The notes beneath the pieces are model-generated. The model saw only the letters and a list, made by a program, of their open reading frames with translations, was not told the DNA's origin and ran no database searches. A stretch of 64,000 nt of DNA, from assembly GCA_963573385.1 (NCBI GenBank), contig CAUYLG010005105.1, positions 59,377 to 123,376 on the forward strand. Direction: 5' to 3'. Within the stretch, counting starts at the first letter, position 1; every line of letters starts with the position of its first letter. Made by a program: the position numbers and the translations under genes. Shown here in pieces: positions 53,007 through 64,000 of this stretch. The stretch comes from Cacajao melanocephalus (lineage: Eukaryota; Chordata; Mammalia; Primates; Pitheciidae).

Positions 53007-53084
53007 CCTATGTCCCGACAGTACTCACACTCTGTCCCCACAGTGCACACCCTGCTGCCATATCATCTGTTTTAAGATGATGAT

Positions 53085-53290
53085 AAAACAGTAAACGTCT
53101 GCTGGGACCAGGCTCCTTGTACACCCCATTTCTGATCACCACCAGCAAGGTAGGTATCACTACTCCCATCTACAAGGGAAGAACCTGGACACCAAGGCAA
53201 TGGGTAACTTGCCCATGGTCCCCAGTCTGTAAGTGACAAAGCCAGGGTTGGGCTCAGCTCTGACAGACTCTAGGGCCTGGGTCTTTCTAC
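53085..53290 (-). repeat. MIR-like ancient repeat
   Basis: AGGTAGGTATCACTACTCCC, GTAACTTGCCCATGGTCCCC and AAGCCAGGGTTGGGCTCAGC follow the antisense MIR order. Confidence 0.55.
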
Positions 53291-54018
53291 TCAGCCATAA
53301 AGTTTTCCAGTTGTTTCAGGAATGTATTGAAGATTCTAGTTTTGTGTCCTCACCTAGAATCTCTTCTAGCCCCACACAGGCTCAAAACCAGGCTGTATAT
53401 AAACTCGGTACCCAACAAATATGTTACAAACTAACAAAATAGGGAGGAAGGCAGCATGAATTCCTGTCAGTTCCACTTACCACGTGGGGCAGAAATCAAG
53501 GCTCTGGAATTGATAATGAGGACAAAGGAAGCCGATCTGTGCAAAGATCTGGCAAAAGGTGGCATTCTGTGACACGAGGAAGGTGAATCAACCTCTCAGG
53601 CCTCGACACTCGAATTCAGAATCCCTGACAGTCAATACGAGGAGTCCCAACCTTAGTGCCTCTTCTGGCCCGTATGACAAAGTCACTTGAGAATTCCTAG
53701 CACTTGTGACTTTTGATCACTTGTACTGTTCCTGGTTGATACTTAAATGACCAGTTCTCTGGGTTGCCTGGCAGTTATAAACGTACTCATCCCAACCCAG
53801 GCTTTGGAAACGGGAAGGTCTGGTTAGTCCAGCTAGAAAGTCCTCCTCCGAAAAACAAGCAGCCTCATGTCTGGGCCTTCTTGGCGTCTTCCCAGGTCAA
53901 ATGCCCATCTGGCATCCCCCCCTACTTTTAGCCGGTGTTGGAAAAGGGACTGATGGGTAGTAGGCAAGCAGGAAGTTGGCCTGGGTCCTTGTTTCTATTC
54001 CTGCCCTTATAAGGCAAT

Positions 54019-54053
54019 CCCCCCTCCCCTCCCCACCCCACCCCGCCCCACCC
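54019..54053 (-). other. C-rich tract, G-quadruplex potential on the SUN2 sense strand
   Basis: Seven consecutive C4-or-longer blocks separated by single bases. On the minus strand this gives G-tracts in the first intron of SUN2. Confidence 0.7.
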
Positions 54054-54799
54054 GTGTTTCCTCCACCTGAAGGCTCCCGCTGCCCACACCGGGGCTCCTC
54101 CTCTTATCTCCTCTTCCGCTGAAAGAGGTGACACCTTTGCCCAGGGCAGAAACAAGGCAATTTGTTTATACCATACCCAGCTGCCGCTGGGAAGAACTTA
54201 CGATTCTGATGGAGGCTGAGCAAGGAGTGCTGAAAACTGTCAGCACCTGCCTCCACCCTCCCAGAACTCCCAGAGATGCCTTAGTCTTTCCTGCGGCATC
54301 CTGGCATCACAAAAACAGTTTACCATCGAGTCTGGCTGTCACAAGATGAAAACGGTGGAGGTCTCATTCTCCAAAACAAGCAGTGAGCCTCTAGGAGCTG
54401 AAATCTACTACAGCGCATCAGAATAGACACCACCCCCGCCCCACCTCCCCGCTCAATCACTTAGAAACCCTCACCTAAAGCATCCTCAGCTGGGCGACAT
54501 CCTTTTCTGCATCCGCCCTTCCCCATCAACCTTCAGCGTTAACCAGATCTGGGGCATCTTCCTCATGACATTTCCACTCCCTGGGCACAGCCAGGCCACA
54601 CGCCCTTGTGGGACCTGCCACACGTCCGGCGCTAACTCCCCTCCCCTCACTCCCACAGGCCCAACCTGCAGAAACTGTCACCACAGGCGCGCCTTCCTGG
54701 CTCTCTCTTAAGTCACACCGCGCCCCACATTGCTTTGTTTTGTTTTGTTGTTTTAGAGCTGAACAAAACGGGCCTTCCTCTGAGCCCCGGAGTTCTGAC

Positions 54800-55800
54800 G
54801 GGCAGAGGCTGGGAACTGCCTATCCCTGGAAACGGCCTGTCTGGCACAAAACCCGTAGGCGCTGCCCGGGGCCGGGCTGGGGCAGCCGGCCTTTGCCCTC
54901 CTCCTCCCGGGAGGCTGCCCGGGAAGTCCCTCCCGCAGACACCGCCCTCCCAGCTGACCAGTGGCGCGGCCGGCGGGGCGGGGGCCGCGGACCCGGGCGG
55001 GTACTGGAGCCGGCCCAGCGCGGCCCGGGGAGGAAGCAGCAGGCCTGGCGGCGCGGCCCCACCCGAGCGGCCCGACGGTGACCCGGGGTCAGGCCGGGCC
55101 GCGGCCCCCCATCCTCGCCTGCGCGAGCCCGCACTCACCTGCTGCAGCGGAGGCTCCTAGCAGGGCCGGGGGCGTCCGAGGCCCGCCCACCGCCGGGTCG
55201 CGCCCCCTTTCCGCGTGGGGATCCCGCGGGCGGCGCTCCGCGCAGGGCTAGACGGCGGCCGTACCCGGGACGCGCGGGCGCGCGAAGAGCGGCGACGCGG
55301 GACGACGCGGGCGGGAAGCGGACAATGCGGCCGGCGAAGGCCCGCGCTGCGCGAGTGGGGCCGGGCGGCGCGCGTGTGGCCGACTGTGTATGTGCGCCTG
55401 TCAGTCAACGCTGACAGACCGCAGCCCATTGGCCAGGCCCCGCCGGCCGTCACCGCCCACCGCTGCCACCCATTGGCCAGTTTGAACACAAAGCCCCGGC
55501 TCGCCCCGCCCTCGCGTGGGCCCCGCGGCCCTGCGTGCTCAGCCTCAGAGAACGCGCGTGGGAAGCGCGCGGCGGGGACACCCTCGCCCCGCCCCGGGCC
55601 GCGGGAGGACGCGACGGGAGCCTGCGCTGAGGATCTGGCTCGGCAGGGCACTGGACTCCCGATCTGGGGGCTCAGAACACCTGAGACCGCTCCGAGCGCC
55701 CCCACGCGCGCCCGCAGGCCGGCGTCCGAGGGAAGGGTGGGAGCCCCCGGAGCGGCAGCGCGCAGGTGGTCCTTGGTGCGCTCTCGGTGAGGCTGTCGAG
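54800..55800 (-). promoter_or_regulatory. SUN2: SUN2 CpG-island promoter
   Basis: CpG-dense block covering the noncoding exon. Two identical CTGGCCAATGGG-type CCAAT boxes in SUN2 sense (cores 55432-55428 and 55476-55472) lie 44 bp apart, about 100-150 bp before the expected start. An inverted repeat CTGTCAG-6-CTGACAG is at 55398-55417. No TATA box. Confidence 0.75.
55139..55330 (-). other. SUN2: SUN2 noncoding first exon (5' end uncertain)
   Basis: CGCTGCAG|GTGAGTGC in SUN2 sense is a strong donor with the exon edge at 55139. The 5' limit is only a guess from CCAAT-box spacing. Confidence 0.55.
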
Positions 55801-56004
55801 GGTTTGCTCAACACCCGGCACCAGTGCCCTTGTCCTCTTAGTCGGCCATTTCTACACCCATTTTACAGACAAGGAAACAGGTTGCTAATTTGAGGACTCC
55901 AGACATGCTGGGAGGCCCTGCCTCTCTTCCCAAGCTTTATGCAGAGCACCTAAGTTTCACGACAGCACTTCTGTGTTTGTTTTTTAAAATAGATTTTCTA
56001 TTTT

Positions 56005-56118
56005 ATTTAAATAGAGATGAGATCTCACTGTGTTTGCCTAGGCTGGTCACGAACTCCTGAGCTCCAGTGATCCCCACGCCTCGGCTAGAATTACAGGCGT
56101 GAGCCACCGCGCCCGGCC
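56005..56118 (-). repeat. Alu left monomer (FLAM-like)
   Basis: Left-monomer half only, ending GAGCCACCGCGCCCGGCC. Confidence 0.8.
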
Positions 56119-56487
56119 AGCTCTTCTGTTTTAAGGACAGTGCTTGCTTGCTGCACGTGGGCTGTGGGAAGGCAGGGCTGGCCACGTATTCTTCTGCCTT
56201 ACTCAAACTTGGAACGAGTGCTCAGCATTTGAGTAAAATGCCGCCTGACTCTGGGGGTCCTGTTCCTTGGCTCCCCACCTGCCAACTGTACTGATAGAGC
56301 AGGTGCAGTGCCTGGGCTGAATCACTTCCTGTGCCAGCTCTTCTAGGGGAAGATGAACAGTTGCTATTTTACGTTCTGTGTCCTTGTACTTGAACCAAGA
56401 TATCTGTGCCGGACGTCCTCACAGGCATGTCCCAGCTCTCCATTGCTTTTACCTGTTTAGAAAAGTTTTAAGTTGTCAGCCAATCCG

Positions 56488-56522
56488 GTTTAGGTTAGAT
56501 TGTGAGGTTTAGGTTAGATTGA
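56488..56522 (+). repeat. 19-bp tandem duplication
   Basis: GGTTTAGGTTAGATTG occurs twice, separated by TGA. Confidence 0.8.
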
Positions 56523-56635
56523 GCCAACAGAAATCAGACACAGCAGTAAGGACGACCCAAATGCGTAAAGGATGAATTTGTGTGTTTTCCTTTGTTCATT
56601 GTACTCTCGTGGCAAAATGGCTAGTCAAAGTACCC

Positions 56636-56730
56636 TTCTGCAGTCCAGGAAGTAAAAATTGCTTTGCTGAAAGATTCTTTGTCTCAGTTCTAATTTTCTT
56701 TGCGGCACGAGCATCTGTTTCCAACACTCT
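56636..56730 (-). repeat. Dispersed repeat, arm 1 (inverted match to 63247-63331)
   Basis: In minus sense it reads ACTGAGACAAAGAATCTTTC and TTTTTACTTCCTGGACTGCA, close to 90% identical to the 63.3-kb copy. Probably an LTR or other interspersed family I cannot name. Confidence 0.65.
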
Positions 56731-57914
56731 CTAACACCCCACATGATGGTGGAATGTGCTGGTTGCTGTCTGCCTCCCCCATGGACACTGGATAACAGGT
56801 CATGGTGGGTGCTCAGTGTCCTATGAACACAAGTGTGAAGGAAGAGCCTCCAGTCACCTGCCTGCAACCAAGGCCACCTCCACGTCTCCCTCTCTCCTGT
56901 CAGCATCAGTCAGCAGCTGAGGTGTCAGTGTCAGTCATTTAACCATCACAGGCAGGCCTTGGCGGGGGTGGGGGACTTTCATGTCAGGCATTCTGGCTGC
57001 AGGAACATGCTTGGCAGCTGTCAGAGGGCGGTCACCTCAGGGGAGCTTGGAGACCCTCCCTCTACCTCCTGGGGGCTGTTTCTCTGCATCCTTGGGGATC
57101 TGATGTGGGCTCCCAATTCCACCCCACCCAGTCTGCTGACAAAGGCTCCATATTTACAGAATCTTTCATCCTGAGAGCTCAAGGAGCTCCATCACCAGGT
57201 GACAAGTGCAGTTAAGCTCATTTTATGGAAGAAGGCTACTCCAAGGAGTGCAGGCATGGGATCCAGGTTACAAAGTGGGTCAGCCAGGGTGCCAGGGACA
57301 CATTGTGGATAGGGATTCACCGAGGTGGACAGTCCCAGGCATGCATCGATTTGCCCAGACTCTTGTGGGTGGCTGTGCCTTAGTCATCTCTGTCCTCCCA
57401 CACCTATTACAGTGCCTGGCTCCTAATAAATGCTCAATAAACATTTATGGAGCCACTGCCTGACTGCAGCTTCCCAGTCTTCAATCACTGGCTCCCCGGT
57501 GTGGCTGCAGATACAGACCTCCTGCCAGCCTCACTTGTACTCCCAGGGCCCTGCCCCAAGGCCTCTCCCACGTGGAGGAATGGCCTGAGCTGGCTGTTCA
57601 CTCAGAAGGGAGGTTGGGGCAGCGCTGGAGCTCCTGAGGGCACCTATCCATGGGCCAGAACGCGTGGGCTGACATAGCCTGCTTGCCCCGTGTCTATGGA
57701 GCGTGTTCCTCCTGGATTCAGCCTCTTGACATGTCCATCAGCTGCTCCACCTTCTGTGGGGACATTCTGGGCCGGTGGTCCAGAGAGCAGGCTTGGAATG
57801 CAGGCACTCCTGGTGAACAATTTGGGCAAATTTAAGCTTTCATTGCCTTGACGTCCTCGTCTGTAAAACGGGGATGATATCAATGTGTCACAGGAGCTAA
57901 CTATCACTAACTAG

Positions 57915-58248
<334 letters not shown>

Positions 58249-58716
58249 TAAGCATTTATTTATTTAGCAAATGCTCACTGCATGCCTGTTCTCAGAATGT
58301 AAGACATGCCCCTGCCCTCCCGGGGCCCACTGTCTGGTGGAGAAGGCAGTCATGTGAGCAGATCATCACAACACGTGAGACACGTGCCCAGGAGGCTGAG
58401 AGCTCAAAGGGACCCAGTGTGACTTTCATGGGCCCCTTCCTCCAGAAAAAGTATTGAATATTGTGTTCATCAACTATGTCAGTATCCACAAGCCAGGCTG
58501 GATTATATCCATTTTTTCCCTTTTGATTAAAAATATAATTAAAACGTCTCCATGGGCCCCTAAAAATTCCTGGCCCTGGCCCGGGCCTGCCGAGCCTAGT
58601 GGAGAATAGGCCTGGCCCTGACTCTCCTAACCAGACTTGGGGAGTCAGAGAAGCTGCTCCAGAAAGACACCTGAAGGGCGACACCACCCCGCTGCCCAAC
58701 CCTTGCTCTGGTCTTG

Positions 58717-59012
58717 TTTTTTTTTTTTTTTTGAGACGGAGTCAGGCTCTGTCGCCTGGCTGGAGTGCACTGGCTCGATCTTGGCTCACTGCAACCTCTG
58801 CCTCCTGGGTTCAAACAATTCTCTTGCCTCAGCCTCTTAAGTAGCTGGGACTACAAGCTCATGCCACCACACTCAGCTAATTTTTTTGTATTTTTATTAG
58901 AGATGGGGTTTCACCATGTTGGCCAGGATGGTCTTGATCTCTTGACCTCGAGATCCACCCACCTTGGCCTCCCAAAGTGCTGGGATTACAGGCATGAGCC
59001 ACCGTACCTGGC
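58717..59012 (-). repeat. Alu element
   Basis: Poly(T) of about 16, GAGACGGAGTCAGGCTCTG, ending GAGCCACCGTACCTGGCC. Confidence 0.92.
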
Positions 59013-59755
59013 CTTGGTCTGTTTTTTTTTTTTTATCCTGCAGAGCAGAGGGAGTAACTGTCCTGCCCCCTCCCCTGCCAGGGGTCTGTGGAGGCAGAGG
59101 AGGTGGGAGGACCTTCTAGGCTGCTGGTTTTCACTGCAGTGTTGGTGTGGGTGTGGCCTGTGTGCCTTCCATGCAGGGACACTCAGCACCCAGCTGTTGG
59201 CACTGCAGCCTGCACACAGTGAGTCACTCGGGGCGGTCCCCAGAGCAGCCAGAGGGCTGATGAACCTTGGCCATGGCTGAGGGCATTTGGGTCTGGGACC
59301 CCAGTTCATTCAGGCCTCCTTTGTGCACACTGCCCCTCCCCCAGTGCCTCTGTTTCCCTGAGGACTGTGCTTCCCGACAGCCAGAATGCTCCAGGTGTGG
59401 GGATTCTGGGTGGCTGGCCTTGGTGGCACACGGGGTGTGGAGGCTGCATGTGGGCAGCTGCCCAGCATGGCCCTGCTGGTCAGTCGAGCACCTTGGGCGG
59501 CACCTCCCAGTGCCCCGTCCATGGGCCTGTGCGTCATATGCATGACGGCCTGTGGCTGCCAGCCTGGGGCCTCCAGGGACTTGAGATGCAGGACATGGCT
59601 CAGTGGTAGGACTTGGTGGCCAGGAGCTGTGAACTAGAGAGGGCCAGCTTCTTGATGCTGAAGGGAGGGACTGGGGGTTGGGGGGCAGGATCAGCTGAGC
59701 CAGGGACCAGGGCTGCCCCTCCCCTCCGTGTCCAGCAGAGGCTCACCTCCAGGTG
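59013..59755. other. Unique intergenic DNA
   Basis: GC-rich unique sequence between an Alu and the GTGTGAATGT tract. Chance open frames only. Confidence 0.5.
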
Positions 59756-60182
59756 GGTGTGAGAATGTGAGTGTGTGTATGGGAGTGTGTGACTGTGTGT
59801 GAATGTGTATATGTGTATGACTGTGTGTGGTGTGTGTGTGGGGGGAGTGTGTGAATGTGTGTGTGAATGTGACTGAATGTGTGTGAATGTGTGAATGTAT
59901 GTGTATATGTGTGTGAATGTGTGTGCGAGTGTGAATGTGTGTGCAAGTATGTGGATATATGAGAATTGTGTGAGCAAGTGTGAATGTGTGTGCATGTTGG
60001 TGTGAATGCTAGTGTGAATGTATTTGTGTGTGAATGTGTGCATGTTTGTGTCAGTGTGTGTGTGAATGTGTATGTGAATGTGTGTGAATGTAAGCATGTG
60101 TGAATGTGTGTGTGTGAATGCGTGTGTGAATGTGTGTATGAAAGTGTATGTGTGTGAATGTGTGTGTGAGTGTGTGCGTGAA
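59756..60182 (+). repeat. GTGTGAATGT-type tandem repeat tract
   Basis: About 425 bp of interrupted (TG)n with regular GAATG units, roughly 10-20 bp periods. It gives His/Thr-rich open frames on the minus strand, which are artefacts of the repeat. Confidence 0.92.
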
Positions 60183-61649
<1,467 letters not shown>

Positions 61650-62265
61650 AGCCTTGAGAGTGTGTTATAAACAAAGGCTGATTTTCATGCAGTCTTTGGG
61701 GAGAACCTCCTGTCTGAGGGTCAAGCGGGTGCCAACAGGCAGGAGACCTGGCCTGGTCCACACCCGGGTGACAACACTACCCCAATGGACAGGGGTCAGG
61801 GACACCCCTCCTTCTACACCCTTGTGCTGGCAAAGATACCAGGCTGGGCAGCTGGGGAAAGAACCCAAGGCAGCTGAAAAGCCACCCAGGCTTTGGCTGT
61901 TGTAAACACCCTCTGCTTTTTAGTCCTTGGGGTGGACGCTGCTGTCCCAACCCTCTGGAAAGATGCTGGGTATCAGGGCCACAGGGCTCTCTAACTGGAG
62001 CCACACTGGCCTCAGCCTTAGTGACCCTCTGCCCTGATGAGAACTAGAAGGGGACTGTGCCTGCAGCAGGATGGCCACCTCCAGTCCACCCAGCCATGCC
62101 TCAGGCGTGGGAGTGGGACACCCCAGAAGCTGCCACTTATGCGTTATAGGACCTTGTCAGCCACCCCACCTCAGAGGACAAGAGTGCTTTGTGGGGTTTA
62201 TAAAGGTTAAATGAAATTATATTTATTTCAAACGATTTTTAAAAAATCATTTAAAATGTTATGAC

Positions 62266-62550
62266 TCGGCTGGGTGTGGTGGCTGATGCCTGTAATCCCA
62301 TCACTTTGGGAGGCCGAGGAGGGCAGATCAGGAGTTCAAGACCAGCCTGGCCAACACGGTGAAACCCCATCTCTACTAAAAATACAAAAATTAGCCGGGC
62401 GTGGTAGTGGCACCTGTAACCCGGCTGCTCAGGAGGCTGAGGTATGAGAATCACTTGAAGCCAGGAAGTAGAAGTTGCAGTGAGCTGAGATCATGCCACT
62501 GCACTCCAGCCTGGGCGACAGAGCAAGACTATCTGAAACATAAATAACAT
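62266..62550 (+). repeat. Alu element with target duplication
   Basis: GGCTGGGTGTGGTGGCTGATG start to a decayed tail. AAAATGTTATGACTC before and AAAATATTATGACTC after are the duplication. Confidence 0.92.
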
Positions 62551-62783
62551 AAAATATTATGACTCAATGAATGAATCTGTGCTGCACATTTTAGGATCAA
62601 GAAGGGGTTGGGCTGTGTGTCCCTGGGCCCTCCCCAGGCCTGAGACTCGGTGTCTGTGCCTAAAGTCCTGGCAACCTCACTTGTGGCGGTTCACAGACGT
62701 CACCAGGTCACAGACGCTGACAGAGTACAGAACACCCAGGGGAGGCCCTCGCCTGCTCTCTCAGCACTCAGGAGAGATGAACT

Positions 62784-62950
62784 GGCCAGGCTGGTCTCGA
62801 ACTCCTGACCTCAGGTGATTCGCCTGCCTCAGCCTCCCAAAGTGCTAGGATTACAGGCATGAGCCATGACGCCCAGCAAGTCCAAGGCTTCTTGACCAGG
62901 GCAGCTGAGGTGGAAGTTCCCCCACCTTCTCACATTTTTCATCATTAGCA
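62784..62950 (+). repeat. Local duplication, copy 2 (carries an Alu fragment)
   Basis: Begins abruptly inside an Alu left monomer (GGCCAGGCTGGTCTCGAACT) and continues into AGTCCAAGGCTTCTTGACCA, the same Alu-to-unique junction as at 61575. The shared junction shows duplication rather than two Alu insertions. Confidence 0.8.
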
Positions 62951-63095
62951 CCTCCAGACACAGGTGCACACCTCCCCCGTCCCCCACAGACACACACACA
63001 GATACACAAAGACGTAGACATACATTAGAGACACACAGACACACTCAGATACATCGAAATGCACACACACGCACATACACACGCACACACACACT
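62951..63095 (+). repeat. CA-rich degenerate microsatellite
   Basis: Interrupted (CA)n with GACACA and ATACAC units, immediately after local duplication copy 2. Confidence 0.85.
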
Positions 63096-63246
63096 CCTGA
63101 GGAGCCCTGCTAGGCCTTGGGACTTTGGGGTTCCCGGGGAAAAGGTAGGAAAGGGGCTCCCCCAGGCCATTTGGGGTAATAACGGGGGGCTCCCCATTTA
63201 GCCCTTGTAGCCACTGTGACCCTGGAAGTGCTCAGGTTGGTAAAGT

Positions 63247-63331
63247 ATTGGGAATAGATATTCGGTGCCACAAAGAAAAATTAGCACTGAGACAAAAGAT
63301 CTTTCAGCAACACAATTTTTACTTCCTGGAC
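63247..63331 (+). repeat. Dispersed repeat, arm 2 (inverted match to 56636-56730)
   Basis: ACTGAGACAAAAGATCTTTC and TTTTTACTTCCTGGACTGCA match the reverse strand of the 56.7-kb copy. A chance open frame crosses it. Confidence 0.65.
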
Positions 63332-63700
63332 TGCAGAAGGGTCATACCAGGACGCACATCATCATGTAATGCCCTTCCGGTCTCTTCAGTCCCACTTCAG
63401 GCCTCTCCTCTTACTGTCCACTGGCTGGGAACGCTCCCGGACATGGACAGCTGCATGGCCTGTTCCCTCCCTGGCCCTCTGCCCTGGAGTCCCACTGACA
63501 TCTGGATACCTTGGCAGAGGACAGGGACACTCACAATAGGCCAGGGACGGCTACTGCTGGTCCTGGGAGGAGGGGCCACTGCAGCACACCTCCCACAGCC
63601 CCAAAGACAAGATTCTGCACCTGCCAGATGGCACTGTGACCGTGGGCGCAGCTTCACCTCCCAGGACTTTGGCTCCTTCATCTGCTAAAAGTGGGATAGT
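63332..63700. other. Unique intergenic DNA
   Basis: No recognised feature; the open frame across it has no family signature I know. Confidence 0.4.
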
Positions 63701-64000
63701 GGCCAGGCATGGTGGCTCACGCCTGTAATCCCAGCACTTTGGGAGGCTGAGGTGGGTAGATCACCCGAGGTCAGGAGTTTGAGACCAGCCTCGCTAACAT
63801 GGAGAAACCCCATCTTTACTAAAATTACAAAAATCAGCTGGGTGTGGTGGTGGACACCTGTAATCTCAGCTACTCAGGAAGGCGAGGCAGGAGAATCGCT
63901 TGAACCTGGGAGGTGGAGGTGGCAGTGAGCCAAGATCACACCACTGCACTCCAGCCTGGGCTACAAGAGCGAAACTCCATCTCAAACAAAACAAAACAAA
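63701..64000 (+). repeat. Alu element, running to the window end
   Basis: GTGGCCAGGCATGGTGGCTCA start, both monomers, and an (AAAAC)n tail cut by the window edge. Confidence 0.92.

Noticed and set aside
63248..63688. 146-residue open frame sharing LRQ-IFQQ-NFYFLDCRR with a frame at 56.7 kb
   Set aside because: The shared peptide comes from a dispersed DNA repeat in opposite orientations; no start, domain or splice context.

Overview
The window is primate nuclear DNA. About forty Alu elements or fragments, older MIR/L2-like remnants, CpG-island promoters, GT-AG introns and two recognisable vertebrate genes make this clear. The order of parts fits human 22q13.1 and its primate orthologues, where JOSD1 (minus), GTPBP1 (plus) and SUN2 (minus) are neighbours. 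Several residues differ from the human proteins as I remember them: GTPBP1 begins MAAERS rather than MATERS, and the SUN2 model is 724 rather than 717 residues. A non-human anthropoid is therefore likely, but I cannot name the species.

Layout. 1-1100 is a CpG-rich block whose position fits the JOSD1 promoter and noncoding first exon; no JOSD1 coding sequence is present. 1.1-5.4 kb is a promoter-to-promoter spacer packed with minus-strand Alus. 5581-30483 is the complete 12-exon, 669-codon GTPBP1 coding sequence, with a 3' UTR ending near 31955. Its intron 5 holds a dead PRDX3 retrocopy that is itself split by an Alu. 31.96-34.1 kb is the gap between the convergent GTPBP1 and SUN2 ends. 34.1-55.3 kb is SUN2 on the minus strand: 17 coding exons (724 codons plus stop), one upstream noncoding exon and a CpG-island promoter at 54.8-55.8 kb. 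55.8-64 kb is intergenic, with Alus, a (GTGTGAATGT)-type repeat tract, a CA-rich tract and several small local duplications.

Function. GTPBP1 is a cytoplasmic translational-type GTPase of the EF1A-like family linked to mRNA turnover and ribosome surveillance. SUN2 is the inner-nuclear-membrane half of LINC complexes. I see no shared pathway; their adjacency looks like ordinary synteny.

I found no unknown multi-gene system. The most interesting signals are small insertions and rearrangements: a 211-bp inverted copy of the GTPBP1 upstream region inserted into an Alu with 12-bp direct repeats; a 36-nt tailless U6 snRNA fragment with 13-bp target duplications; a perfect 14-bp telomere-like hairpin; and a dispersed local duplication at 61.5/62.8 kb.
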